Assembly: GCF_000955805.1 (NCBI RefSeq)
Contig: NZ_JYOA01000007.1
Location: 210,639-261,260 of the forward strand
Source of the DNA: Pseudomonas sp. 21
GTDB lineage: Bacteria; Pseudomonadota; Gammaproteobacteria; Pseudomonadales; Pseudomonadaceae
Direction of reading: 5' to 3'
Length of the DNA stretch: 50,622 bases
Program-made: the position numbers and the translations under genes
Notes under the pieces: model-generated
Database searches by the model: none
The model's input: only the letters and a program-made list of their open reading frames with translations
What the model was told of the DNA's origin: nothing
Shown here: in pieces, positions 36,817 to 45,480 of the stretch
Numbering within the stretch: position 1 is the first letter of the stretch
Layout: the number at the start of each line of letters is the position of its first letter

Positions 36817-38664
36817 TCAGGGCAGGATGAGAGCCGGCGCGTCCTCTTCGCGGGCGTCGAACAGACCATGTTCGGTGCCCAGTTGCAGCACATTGCGCAG
36901 GCTCTGGATGATCCGGCTGACGTAGCCCAGGTCGTTCATCAGCGAGCTCATCTGCAGGCCGTCCAGCTCCTGCCGGCGTACCGCCGCGAACAGGCGCTGG
37001 CGGAATGCCGCGTCGAACTCCGCCGCGCTCTCGTCGAGCAACTGCAGGCGCGCCACCAACGCCTCTTCCGGCAGCTCGCCACCCAGCAACGAGCCCAGCG
37101 CGCGCACTTCGCGCAACATGCCGATCAGGTGCCGGCGCAACTCGACGTAGGTGTCGCGAAGCGCCGAAGGCTCGCCGTGAAGTGCCTGGCCGAGGTTCTT
37201 CTGCAGGTGCTTGGCGTCCTTCACCGCGTCCACCAGTTGCAGCGCCACCACCTGGCAGGACAGCCAGAAGCGCTGGTGTTCCTCGTCCAGCGGCACTTCC
37301 AGGCGGCTCATGAAGCTCAGCAGATCGCCGTACACGCCTTTGATATGGCGCTGGTAAAGCACTTCCGCGGCCAGCGCATGGCGATCCGGTGCCGCCTGCA
37401 GCTGGGTTTCGTCCACCCGCGGCTGGTTGAGCATCTCCACCGGCAGGTACAGCGCGTGGCAGATCACCTCGATGCTCAGGCGCCCCAGGTGCCGGAGCTC
37501 CTGTAACACCGCGCTGGCGGCGGCGTCGGCCGAGTCCAGCGCGCGCTCGTTGAGGTAGCGCGCATGGGTACGTTCGATGGTGGGCAGCGCCGGAGCCATG
37601 TCGGTGATCAACACCGCCGGCTCTTCGACCTCCGGCAACCAGCGCACCAGCGCATTGGCCAATGCGCCCTGGATCGGCCAGAACAGCACCACGCCCATGC
37701 CGTTGAACAGCGTGTGGAACAGCGCCAGCTGGATCATCGGGTTGTCCGCCAACCCCACCGGCGTCACCAGCCAGTGCACCAGCCAGGTCAGCGGCGCGAG
37801 CAGGAGGAACGCCAGCACGCCGGTCACCACGTTGAACAGCACATGCGCCAGTGCCAGGCGCTGCCCGCTGCGGTTGCCGCCCAGGGAGCCGACGAAGGCC
37901 GTGGTGACGCTGCTGCCAACGTTGGAGCCGATGGCGATCGCCAGGCTCTGGCCCAGTTCCAGCTGACCACCGGCGAGGGCGGCGAGCGTCAGCATCAGGG
38001 TCGCGTGACTGGACTGCAGCACCACGGTAATGAGGATGCCGAAAGTGACGAACAGCAGCGCGCCGAGCATGCCCTCCGAGCGCAGTTCGCTCATGTCCAT
38101 GGCGTCGCCGAAGCTGCCGAAGCCGTCCTTGATCTGGTCGATGCCCAGGAAGATGAAGGCGATGCCCAGCAGGATGCGCCCGGCGGCCTTGCTCTTGGCG
38201 CCGTTGAAGCCCATCAGCACGCCGAACACCAGCAGCGGCAGCGCCAGGGGGCTCAGGCTGAGGTTCTGCCCGGCCAGCGCCAGCAGCCAGATGCCGCTGG
38301 TGGCGCCGAGGTTGGCACCGAAAAGAATGGCGATACCACCGGCCAGCTGGATCAGCCCGGTGCTGATGAAAGCGATGGTGAGCAGGGAAACCAGGGTCGA
38401 GGATTGCAGCAGGAAGGTGCCGAACAACCCGAACAGCAGGCTCTTGCCGCGGGTTGCGGTGCTCTTCTCCAGCCAGCGCTCGAGCTGGCTGCCGGCAAGA
38501 TCGCGCAGGCCTTCTTCGAGGCACTGCATGCCGAACAGGAACAGCGCCAGGCCCGCCCCCAACTGCAGCAGACCGGCGCTGGACCAGAAGGTGTAGCCCA
38601 GGATGACAGCGACCAGCAGCAGAAGCAGCGGACGCAGATGCTTCTTCAGGCCGCTCAGGTTCAT
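36817..38664 (-). CDS. Na+/phosphate (Na/Pi) symporter family protein
   Basis: 615 residues. The N-terminal membrane part (about eight helices) has the paired signatures QSSTLVSLL and LQSSHATLMLTLAAL. The GAxLGAT and GSNVGSS repeats show the inverted-repeat fold of Na/Pi cotransporters of the YjbB/NptA type. The C-terminal third is a helical PhoU-like domain (about 360-600). It imports or exports phosphate with sodium; the direction in bacteria is debated. The gene starts at 38664 and runs convergent to ggt with no gap. Confidence 0.92.
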   Translation of the reverse strand: MNLSGLKKHLRPLLLLLVAVILGYTFWSSAGLLQLGAGLALFLFGMQCLEEGLRDLAGSQLERWLEKSTATRGKSLLFGLFGTFLLQSSTLVSLLTIAFISTGLIQLAGGIAILFGANLGATSGIWLLALAGQNLSLSPLALPLLVFGVLMGFNGAKSKAAGRILLGIAFIFLGIDQIKDGFGSFGDAMDMSELRSEGMLGALLFVTFGILITVVLQSSHATLMLTLAALAGGQLELGQSLAIAIGSNVGSSVTTAFVGSLGGNRSGQRLALAHVLFNVVTGVLAFLLLAPLTWLVHWLVTPVGLADNPMIQLALFHTLFNGMGVVLFWPIQGALANALVRWLPEVEEPAVLITDMAPALPTIERTHARYLNERALDSADAAASAVLQELRHLGRLSIEVICHALYLPVEMLNQPRVDETQLQAAPDRHALAAEVLYQRHIKGVYGDLLSFMSRLEVPLDEEHQRFWLSCQVVALQLVDAVKDAKHLQKNLGQALHGEPSALRDTYVELRRHLIGMLREVRALGSLLGGELPEEALVARLQLLDESAAEFDAAFRQRLFAAVRRQELDGLQMSSLMNDLGYVSRIIQSLRNVLQLGTEHGLFDAREEDAPALILP

Positions 38665-38737
38665 GGGCTACCTACGGGACTTACCCGGCAAGCCGGGCAG
38701 GCGAGGCGGACGCGCCGCCCCGGAACTGGACGACGGA

Positions 38738-39076
38738 TCAGTCCTTCTTGTAGCCGCTGGTGGTGCAGCCCAGGCAGCGCACGAAGGCGGCCTTGCCCGG
38801 GTCGACGACCAGCGCCTTGCCCGCTTCGCCGATGTTGCCGCCGGCTGCGCTGAACGGTAGGGTCACCACGAAGGCAGCGGTGCCTACCACGGTGGCGGCG
38901 ATCAGCAGCGGACGCGCGATCAGCAGGTCGCCCATCATGGAGTAGAACGGCGGGGCCGAGACAACATAGGTCGGGTCACCGCTGACGTTGCTCACTTCTT
39001 CCTGAGCAACGGCCGGCAACACCGAGAATGCACAGACCAGGGCCATTGCAGTGGCGGCGGTGCGGAACACGTTCAT
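38738..39076 (-). CDS. Small secreted hypothetical protein
   Basis: 112 residues from the ATG at 39076. The signal peptide ends at LPAVA-QE (residue 24). The mature part holds one hydrophobic stretch ([23 protein letters not shown]) that could span a membrane, and a CxxC (CLGC) near the end. It is conserved by position next to the Na/Pi gene in Pseudomonas as I recall. The function is unknown. Confidence 0.8.
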   Translation of the reverse strand: MNVFRTAATAMALVCAFSVLPAVAQEEVSNVSGDPTYVVSAPPFYSMMGDLLIARPLLIAATVVGTAAFVVTLPFSAAGGNIGEAGKALVVDPGKAAFVRCLGCTTSGYKKD

Positions 39077-39159
39077 GGAGGGAAGTCCTTTTTTGTGTAG
39101 TTGGGCAGGCAGACTGCCATAACTATAACAGCGCTCCGTGACTTGTCGCGTGACAGCCT

Positions 39160-39738
39160 TCAATCGCCGAAGAATGCGTATTCAGGCTTTTTCGGCACGA
39201 AAGGCCGGTAGAAGGCCAGCATGCGCCGCAGGTCGGCGGGCTCGTCGCCGGTGGGCCAGAACGGCTCGCCGATGACAATGCGCCGGCCGGGATAATCCAG
39301 CGCCGCCAGCACGATGGGCACGCCTGCGCCACGGGCGATGTGGTAGAAGCCCATTTTCCAGCGTTCGACCTTCTTGCGCGTGCCCTCCGGGGAGAGGATC
39401 AGCATCATCTCGCGGTTATCACCGAAGGCCTGGATCGCCTGGTCCACGGTGTTGAGCTTGCGGTGGCGCTGGATCGGGATGCCGCCCCAACGGCGCATCA
39501 GGCCGCCAAACGGCCCGCGGAAGAGCGTGTGCTTGCCGAACCAGCGGGCGTTCAGGCGCAGCACGAACTTGACCGCCAGAAAGAGGATGAAGTCCCAGTT
39601 GGACGTGTGGTGCGCGCCAATCACCACGAACTTGTCCAGTGGCGGCAGCGCACCTTCGATACGCCAGCCGGCCAGGCGCAGCATGCTGTGGCCGAGCGCC
39701 TCGGCGAACGGGTTGCGGGGCAGGTAGTTGCCAGACAT
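39160..39738 (-). CDS. PlsC-like lysophospholipid acyltransferase family protein
   Basis: 192 residues. The acyltransferase motif H-x4-D is HHTSNWD. The second motif is around GGIPIQRH, and the third, the E-G-T-R type, is SPEGTRKK. It is shorter than a typical PlsC. It may act as a lysophospholipid or glycerol-phosphate acyltransferase in the inner leaflet. The location near mutM is conserved as I recall. A GGCCCC/GGGGCC hairpin lies just upstream (39751-39768). Confidence 0.85.
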   Translation of the reverse strand: MSGNYLPRNPFAEALGHSMLRLAGWRIEGALPPLDKFVVIGAHHTSNWDFILFLAVKFVLRLNARWFGKHTLFRGPFGGLMRRWGGIPIQRHRKLNTVDQAIQAFGDNREMMLILSPEGTRKKVERWKMGFYHIARGAGVPIVLAALDYPGRRIVIGEPFWPTGDEPADLRRMLAFYRPFVPKKPEYAFFGD

Positions 39739-39833
39739 GAATCACCTGTAGGCCCCTCATCGGGGGCCCTTGTTGTTATGGCGGAGGGAGGATCGGACAG
39801 AGCGGGGCAGCAGCTTAACGGCCGCCCCAGGCC

Positions 39834-40646
39834 TCAGCGTTGGCAGCGCGAACAGTAGACGCTGGCACGCTGGCCGAGGCGCACTTCACGCAGGGTTGAA
39901 CCGCAGACCTTGCACGGCTCGCCGCCGCGCCCGTAGACGAAGAGCTCCTGCTGGAAATAGCCGGGCTGGCCATCGCCGCCGACGAAGTCGCGCAGCGTGG
40001 TACCACCGCGTTCGATGGCGATGGCGAGGATGCGCTTGATCTCCTGGGCGAGCTTCACGTAGCGCGCCCGCGAGAGGGTTCCCGCTTCGCGGCGCGGATC
40101 GATGCCGGCAGCGAACAGCGCCTCGGTGGCGTAGATGTTGCCGACACCGACCACCACCGCGTTATCCATGATGAAGGGCTTCACCGCCATGCTGCGGTTG
40201 CGCGACAGCTGGAACAGGCGCTCGCCTTCGAAGGCGTCGGTCAGCGGTTCCGGGCCGAGGTGGCGCAGCAGCTCGTGCTCCAGCGGCGTCAGGCTCCAGA
40301 GCAGTGCGCCGAAACGACGCGGGTCGGTATAGCGCAGCGCCATGCCCGACTCCAGTTCGATATCCACATGCTCATGCCGCGCCGCCGGCGTGCCGCACTC
40401 CACCAGTCGCAGGCTGCCGGACATGCCCAGGTGGCTGATCAGTGTCCCCACCTCGGCATTGAGCAACAGGTACTTGGCGCGCCGCTCCACCTGCACGATG
40501 CGCTGCCCGGACAGGCGAACGTCCAGGTCCTCGGGGATCGGCCAGCGCAAGCGGCGCTCGCGGACGATCACGCGGCTGACGCGCTGGCCTTCGAGGTGGG
40601 GCGCGATACCCCGGCGGGTGGTTTCGACTTCAGGTAATTCAGGCAT
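39834..40646 (-). CDS. mutM: Formamidopyrimidine-DNA glycosylase MutM
   Basis: 270 residues. The N-terminal proline nucleophile (MPELPEVE, Pro2 after Met removal) and Glu3 are intact. Lys in the [20 protein letters not shown] region and the helix-two-turn-helix near [15 protein letters not shown] are present. A C-terminal zinc finger has four cysteines ([10 protein letters not shown] ... VYCSRC). It removes 8-oxoguanine and Fapy lesions and cuts the strand. The downstream hairpin and upstream REP bracket the gene. Confidence 0.97.
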   Translation of the reverse strand: MPELPEVETTRRGIAPHLEGQRVSRVIVRERRLRWPIPEDLDVRLSGQRIVQVERRAKYLLLNAEVGTLISHLGMSGSLRLVECGTPAARHEHVDIELESGMALRYTDPRRFGALLWSLTPLEHELLRHLGPEPLTDAFEGERLFQLSRNRSMAVKPFIMDNAVVVGVGNIYATEALFAAGIDPRREAGTLSRARYVKLAQEIKRILAIAIERGGTTLRDFVGGDGQPGYFQQELFVYGRGGEPCKVCGSTLREVRLGQRASVYCSRCQR

Positions 40647-40671
40647 GGATCACAACTGCGTAGGAGCTTTT

Positions 40672-40805
40672 CTGTAGGAGCGAGCTTGCTCGCGAATGTG
40701 CTGACCGGCAACACCTGTATTGAGGCGATTCGCGAGGCCGAATCCATTCCCTGCGGATAACGGCATTCCCCACATCCCTGTGGGTCACAAGCTCGCTCCT
40801 GCAAG
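40672..40805. repeat. Degenerate REP copy between mutM and cysQ
   Basis: The left arm TGTAGGAGCGAGC...CGAA (40672-40696) is intact. The right arm is decayed, with only an ACAAGCTCGCTCCTGCAAG-like stretch at 40787-40805. The arms are over 90 bases apart, suggesting loss or rearrangement of an original pair. Confidence 0.6.
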
Positions 40806-40815
40806 ATCCGTGGGG

Positions 40816-41637
40816 TCAGTCCAGCGCGCGGGCCAGTTGGATCAGGTCTGCGCGCCAAGGTGCCGCCTTGGGCAGCGCCAGGAAGGACTCGTTGAGCAGA
40901 CTCTCCCGCGCTTCATAGGTGAAGGGCTCGCCGCGCACGTCCAGCACTTCGCCGCCAGCGCCTTCCAGTACGCCCTGGGCCGCCGCGGTGTCCCACTGGC
41001 TGGTCGGCGCCAGTCGCGGGTAACAGTCAGCCGAGCCTTCGGCGAGCAGGCAGAACTTCAGCGAGCTGCCGATGCTGGCCAGGTTCAGGTCGCCGAAGCG
41101 CTGCGCCAGGCCGGCCAGCAGGTTTTCCTGCTGCGGGCTGGAGTGGCGCTTGCTGGCCACCACGGTGAAGACATCGTCCGGCTCGGTGCGCACCTCGATG
41201 GCCTCGCGTTCGCCGTCGCGCTCCTCGCGCCAGGCGCCCAGGCCGGTGCCGCCGTAGTAGCAGCGGCCGCTGGCCGGAATGCCGACCACGCCGAAGACCA
41301 CGCGGCCGTGCTCGATGAGTGCGACGTTGACGGTGAACTCGTCACTGCCGGAGATGAACTCCTTGGTGCCATCCAGCGGGTCCACCAGCCACCAGCGGGT
41401 CCACTGGGCACGTTGCTCCAGCGGGATGTCGCAATCTTCCTCGGACAACACCGGCACGTCCGGCGCCAGCGCGCGCAGACCGTCGGCCAGCAGGCGGTGG
41501 GCTGCCAGGTCAGCGGCGGTCACCGGCGACTCGTCAGCCTTGCTCTGGATATCCAGGTCGCCCTGCCAGAACGGCAGGATCACATCGCCCGCCTTGTGCA
41601 CCAGGTCGATCACGGCAGGCAGAAAAGCATTCATCAC
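40816..41637 (-). CDS. cysQ: 3'(2'),5'-bisphosphate nucleotidase CysQ
   Basis: 273-residue FIG-superfamily phosphatase that removes the 3'-phosphate of PAP from sulfate assimilation. Metal-binding motifs are EED (66-68), DPLDGT (86-91) and WDTAAAQGVLEGAGG near the C-terminus. It limits toxic PAP build-up. The ATG overlaps the nudE stop (ATGA), so the two nucleotide-cleaning enzymes are translated from one message. Confidence 0.95.
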   Translation of the reverse strand: MMNAFLPAVIDLVHKAGDVILPFWQGDLDIQSKADESPVTAADLAAHRLLADGLRALAPDVPVLSEEDCDIPLEQRAQWTRWWLVDPLDGTKEFISGSDEFTVNVALIEHGRVVFGVVGIPASGRCYYGGTGLGAWREERDGEREAIEVRTEPDDVFTVVASKRHSSPQQENLLAGLAQRFGDLNLASIGSSLKFCLLAEGSADCYPRLAPTSQWDTAAAQGVLEGAGGEVLDVRGEPFTYEARESLLNESFLALPKAAPWRADLIQLARALD

Positions 41638-42200
41638 GGCTGGAATTCCCCTCGTTGGGTCAGCAGGTCACGTACCAGATAGAGCGCGGCCAGGGCCCGC
41701 CCTTCACTGAACTGGGCATTCTGCGCGAGGCTGGAAAGCTCGCGCAGGCTGATCTTGTCCACGCCCATCGGCTCGGGCTCGTCGCCGGGCAGCGATTCCT
41801 CGTAGAGGTCGCGGGCCAGCACCACCTGGATGCGCTGGCTCATGTAGCCGGGCGACAGCGAAAGCTCGGTGATGTACTCGAGCTGGCGGGCGCCATAGCC
41901 GGCCTCCTCCTTCAGCTCGCGGTTGGCAGCGTCGAGGATGTTCTCGCCCGGCTCCACCAGGCCCTTGGGCAGCGACAGCTGGTACTCGTCGACCCCGGCG
42001 CAGTATTCCTCGACCAGCACGGCGTGTTCGGCATCGAGCATGGCGATCACCATCACCGCGCCGTAGCCCTGCCCCTTGCCCACCAGGCGCTCGTAGGTAC
42101 GCTCGACGCCATTGGAGAAGCGCAGCTGCAGCTCCTCGACGGCGAAGAGCCGGCTTCTGGCAACGATCTCTCGGGCGAGGACCGTGGGTTTCTGACGCAT
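41634..42200 (-). CDS. nudE: ADP compounds hydrolase NudE
   Basis: 188 residues from the ATG at 42200, which has an AGGAG ribosome site. The Nudix box G80-x5-E86-x7-REL-K-E-E-A-G is LPKGLVEPGENILDAANRELKEEAGYG. NudE hydrolyses ADP-ribose, NADH and Ap3A. It starts 127 bases from the divergent HAD gene and is coupled to cysQ downstream. Confidence 0.95.
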   Translation of the reverse strand: MRQKPTVLAREIVARSRLFAVEELQLRFSNGVERTYERLVGKGQGYGAVMVIAMLDAEHAVLVEEYCAGVDEYQLSLPKGLVEPGENILDAANRELKEEAGYGARQLEYITELSLSPGYMSQRIQVVLARDLYEESLPGDEPEPMGVDKISLRELSSLAQNAQFSEGRALAALYLVRDLLTQRGEFQP

Positions 42201-42326
42201 GGGGCGACTCCTGGGGGTGGCCGGGTCGGCTATGATAACCCGCCTTTTCCGATTCTCCGTGTCAGATATCGCGCCGATTCCGTCCGCCGACGGCGCAATT
42301 GCGACACCCTTTTGCGAAAGCCCAGC

Positions 42327-42989
42327 ATGCCACGCCTGCCCTGGAACCAGATCGACACCGTCCTGCTCGACATGGACGGCACCCTGCTCGATCTGCATTT
42401 CGACAACCACTTCTGGCTCGAACACCTGCCGCAACGGTACGCCGAGCACCATGGCATCAGCCGCGCCCAAGCCGATGCCGAACTGCTGCCGCTGTTCCGC
42501 GACAACGCCGGGCTGCTCAACTGGTATTGCCTGGATTTCTGGAGCCGCGAGCTCAAGCTGTCGATCATGGACCTCAAGCGCGAGGTCGCCCACCTGATCG
42601 CCCTGCGTCCGGACGCCGACTTTTTCCTTGCGCAACTGCGCGAGCACGGCAGGCGCACGGTGCTGATCACCAACGCCCACCGCGATTCGCTGTCGCTGAA
42701 GATGCAGCGAGTGGAGCTGTCGCCCTGGCTCGATCGGTTGATCAGCTCCCACGACTACGGCTTCCCCAAGGAAGACCAGCAGTTCTGGCAGGCGCTGCAT
42801 GCGGACGTCGACTTCGACCCGGCGCGCAGCCTGTTCATTGACGACAGCCTGCCGATCCTGCGCGCGGCACGGACCTTCGGCATCGGCCATCTGCTTGCGG
42901 TACGCCAGCCCGACAGCCGCCAGGGGCCGAAGGACACCGAGGAATTCGCAGCCCAGGAAGACTACCGGGCGCTGCTCGAAGGCTTGTGA
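42327..42989 (+). CDS. yrfG: HAD phosphatase, YrfG-like GMP/IMP nucleotidase
   Basis: 220 residues from the ATG at 42327. The HAD motif I is LLDMDGTLLDL (D15, D17); motif II is LITNAH and motif IV is SLFIDDSLPIL. The cap region is helical with the LHFDNHFWLEHLPQ segment characteristic of YrfG. E. coli YrfG dephosphorylates purine nucleotides. It is divergent from nudE, an order that is common in Pseudomonas as I recall. Confidence 0.9.
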   Translation: MPRLPWNQIDTVLLDMDGTLLDLHFDNHFWLEHLPQRYAEHHGISRAQADAELLPLFRDNAGLLNWYCLDFWSRELKLSIMDLKREVAHLIALRPDADFFLAQLREHGRRTVLITNAHRDSLSLKMQRVELSPWLDRLISSHDYGFPKEDQQFWQALHADVDFDPARSLFIDDSLPILRAARTFGIGHLLAVRQPDSRQGPKDTEEFAAQEDYRALLEGL

Positions 42990-43005
42990 GGGGCGCAGAA
43001 ACAAC

Positions 43006-43028
43006 GAGCCCGGCACTGGGCCGGGCTC
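43006..43028 (-). terminator. Terminator between yrfG and LysM genes
   Basis: Perfect inverted repeat GAGCCCGGC (43006-43014) / GCCGGGCTC (43020-43028), with GTTGTTTCTG following on the minus strand. It may serve both convergent genes. Confidence 0.75.
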
Positions 43029-43035
43029 GGGGACA

Positions 43036-43473
43036 TCATTCCGGAATCCGCAGCACCTGGCCGGGATAGATCTTGTCCGGATGGCTGAGCATCGGCTTGT
43101 TCGCCTCGAAAATCTTGTTGTAGAGGTTGGCGTTGCCGTACTCCGCCTTGGCGATGGCACTGAGCGTGTCGCCCTTCTTCACGGTGACGAAACGCGCCTC
43201 GGCAGCCGGCGTGGCGACGGTGATGTGGTCTTCCACACCCGACACGCCCGCGACGTTGCCCAGCGCCAGCAGGATCTTCTCCTTCTCTTCCTGGCTGGCC
43301 ACTTCACCGGTGGCGATCACCTTGTCGCCCTCGACGCTGACCTGGATATTCGGGTTGCCCAGGCCAACCTTGGCGATGTGGTCCTTGAGCGATTCGGCGG
43401 CCTGCGCCTCCTGGCCCACAATGCTTTCCCACAGCTTCTCGCCGGCTTCCTTCACGAACGCAAAAATGCCCAT
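43036..43473 (-). CDS. lysM: BON-LysM domain protein (Kbp/YgaU type)
   Basis: 145 residues from the ATG at 43473, which has a GGGAGG ribosome site; the TTG six bases earlier is not needed. The N-terminal amphipathic helix GIFAFVKEAGEKLWESIVG is followed by a BON domain (about 25-88, with KVIATGEVASQEEKEKILLALGNVAGVSGVEDHITV) and a LysM domain (about 94-143, VKKGDTLSAIAKAEYGN). The E. coli protein binds potassium ions. It is cytosolic, with no signal peptide. Confidence 0.93.
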   Translation of the reverse strand: MGIFAFVKEAGEKLWESIVGQEAQAAESLKDHIAKVGLGNPNIQVSVEGDKVIATGEVASQEEKEKILLALGNVAGVSGVEDHITVATPAAEARFVTVKKGDTLSAIAKAEYGNANLYNKIFEANKPMLSHPDKIYPGQVLRIPE

Positions 43474-43622
43474 TTCCAACCTCCCTACGGTTACAGTGAC
43501 AGGCGGCCGGCATTGGGCAGACCGCGCGCCCCTGGAGTCTAGTCGCCGACTTCCGCAGCGCCTGACGGAATACTCCCAATCCCGCCATAACCCGACAGAA
43601 CGCCCCCGGAGCCCTCCCGCCG

Positions 43623-44573
43623 ATGGACATCAAGCAGCTGAAATTCCTCTGCGCGCTGGACGAGACGCGGCACTTCGGCCAGGCCGCGGCGCGCTGCCAT
43701 GTCACCCAGCCAACGCTGTCGATGCGCGTGCGCGGCCTGGAGGAAGAGCTCGGCCTGGAACTGGTGCGCCGTGGACAGCGCTTCGAGGGTTTCACCGAGG
43801 CCGGCGAGCGCGTACTCGCCTGGGCCCGGAGCCTGCTGGCAGCGCATGACGGGCTCTACGCAGAAGCGGCGGCCTGTCGCGGCCAACTGGTCGGCACCCT
43901 GCGCCTGGGCGTGGTGCCACTGGCGGGGTTCGACCCCATGCGCCTGATCGAGCTGTTCGCCCAGCGCCACCCGGAGTTGCGTTTCCAGCTGTTCGCCCTG
44001 AGCTCGGAAAACATCCTCGAAGGCCTCGGCCGCAACCAGCTGGACCTCGGCCTGTCGTACCTGGATCGCCTCGACCGCGAGCATTTCGAAAGCCTCGAAC
44101 TAGCCGCCACGCGTATGGGCCTGCTGCACGACCGCCGGCACTTCCGGATCGACAGCCCGACCCTGAGCTGGGATGCCCTGGCGGAGCTGCCACTGGGCCT
44201 GCTCTCGGCTGGCATGCACTTCCGTCAATCCATCGACCACGGATTCCGCAGCCGCGGCCTGACGCCCCAGGCACGCCTGGAAACCGATGCCGTGCACCAG
44301 CTGGTGCAGGCCGTGGAGCGTGGACTGTGTTGCGCGATCATGCCGCTGGGCAGCGGGCTGGACACCCAGGGCGAACACTTCGTCCTCACCCCGATAGAGG
44401 ACGCGCGCACGCTGTCGCCGCTGGGCCTGATCCTGCGCCGCAGTGAACCACGCTCGGCGCTGGCCGAGGCCTGCTTCCGCGAAGCGGCCGCTCTGCTGGG
44501 CAGCGATCCGCCGACCGATAAACCGCGTCTATCACAACATCGACAGCAGCCATTAGACGCTGCCCCGGCATAG
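43623..44573 (+). CDS. LysR family regulator
   Basis: 316 residues. The N-terminal HTH is MDIKQLKFLCALDETRHFGQAAARCHVTQPTLSMRVRGLEEELG. The effector domain starts near TLRLGVVPLAG and ends with a Pro/His-rich tail. It is divergent from the LysM gene and runs 41 bases ahead of fdhD, so it may regulate the fdhD-molybdoenzyme pair, which is inference from position. The co-inducer is unknown. Confidence 0.92.
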   Translation: MDIKQLKFLCALDETRHFGQAAARCHVTQPTLSMRVRGLEEELGLELVRRGQRFEGFTEAGERVLAWARSLLAAHDGLYAEAAACRGQLVGTLRLGVVPLAGFDPMRLIELFAQRHPELRFQLFALSSENILEGLGRNQLDLGLSYLDRLDREHFESLELAATRMGLLHDRRHFRIDSPTLSWDALAELPLGLLSAGMHFRQSIDHGFRSRGLTPQARLETDAVHQLVQAVERGLCCAIMPLGSGLDTQGEHFVLTPIEDARTLSPLGLILRRSEPRSALAEACFREAAALLGSDPPTDKPRLSQHRQQPLDAAPA

Positions 44574-44614
44574 GCATAGGCTGGTCGCATTACTAGAACC
44601 ACAGGGCTCAGCCC

Positions 44615-45451
44615 ATGCCTTGCCTGATCACCCGCCCGGCCAGCGCCGCGGTCCGGGATGCCGTCGTGCCTGCCGACGGCTACAGCTACGCCGAACTCAC
44701 TCCCGAGGGCGATGCCGGCCGCGCCGTGCTGGCCGGGGAAATCGCCCTGGCGATTGCCTACAACGGGCTCAGCCAGGCCGTCATGATGGTCTCGCCGAAC
44801 GACCTGGAAGACTTCGTCTACGGTTTCAGCCTCGGCGCCGGCCTCATCGATTCCATCGACGACATCTATGACGTGCGCCTGACGCCCCACGGCGATGCCA
44901 TTGCCGCCGAACTGCAAGTCAGCAATCGCGCCTTCTGGGCCCTCAAGGACCAGCGCCGACAACTGGCCGGCAATACCGGCTGCGGCCTGTGCGGCGTCGA
45001 GGCGCTGGACCAGGCGCTGCCCGGCTTGCCGGTGCTGCCGCAGGCAGCGCTGCCGCCCGCCGCGCACTTCGAACACCTGCGTGAACGGGTCAACGCCGTG
45101 CAGGAGATCGGCCGCCGCAGTGGCGCCCTTCACGCCGCGCTGTTCGTCGATGCCGCCGGCGATATTCGCCTGTGCCGCGAGGACATCGGCCGCCATAACG
45201 CCCTCGACAAGCTGATCGGTGCCCTCAAGCGCCAGCGCCTGGACCTGGCCGGCGGGTTCGCCGTGGTGACCAGCCGCTGCAGCCTGGAACTTATCCACAA
45301 GGCCGTCCGTGCCGGACTGTCGACCCTGGTCAGCCTCTCCGCGCCGACAGCACTCACCGTGCAGTGGGCCCGCGAGCACAACCTGAACCTCATCCACCTG
45401 CCGCACCGCAGCGCGCCGCGCATCTACAGCCCGGCTCCGCCAGCCGCCTGA
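44615..45451 (+). CDS. fdhD: Formate dehydrogenase accessory sulfurtransferase FdhD
   Basis: 278 residues. The catalytic cysteines are C123 and C126 in TGCGLCGVEAL. The RVNAVQ segment and SRCSLELIHKAVRAG further down are family-typical. FdhD moves sulfur from IscS-type desulfurase onto the bis-MGD cofactor, making the sulfido ligand needed by formate-dehydrogenase-like enzymes. The next gene, 29 bases downstream, encodes such an enzyme, a strong functional pairing. Confidence 0.95.
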   Translation: MPCLITRPASAAVRDAVVPADGYSYAELTPEGDAGRAVLAGEIALAIAYNGLSQAVMMVSPNDLEDFVYGFSLGAGLIDSIDDIYDVRLTPHGDAIAAELQVSNRAFWALKDQRRQLAGNTGCGLCGVEALDQALPGLPVLPQAALPPAAHFEHLRERVNAVQEIGRRSGALHAALFVDAAGDIRLCREDIGRHNALDKLIGALKRQRLDLAGGFAVVTSRCSLELIHKAVRAGLSTLVSLSAPTALTVQWAREHNLNLIHLPHRSAPRIYSPAPPAA

Positions 45452-45480
45452 ACGCCCGCTTTCGAAGATAAAGAGACCCC

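Noticed and set aside
36686..38524. 612-residue minus-strand ORF in a second frame of the Na/Pi gene
   Set aside because: Arg/Pro/Ala/Gly-rich frame shadow of the real transporter frame on the same strand.
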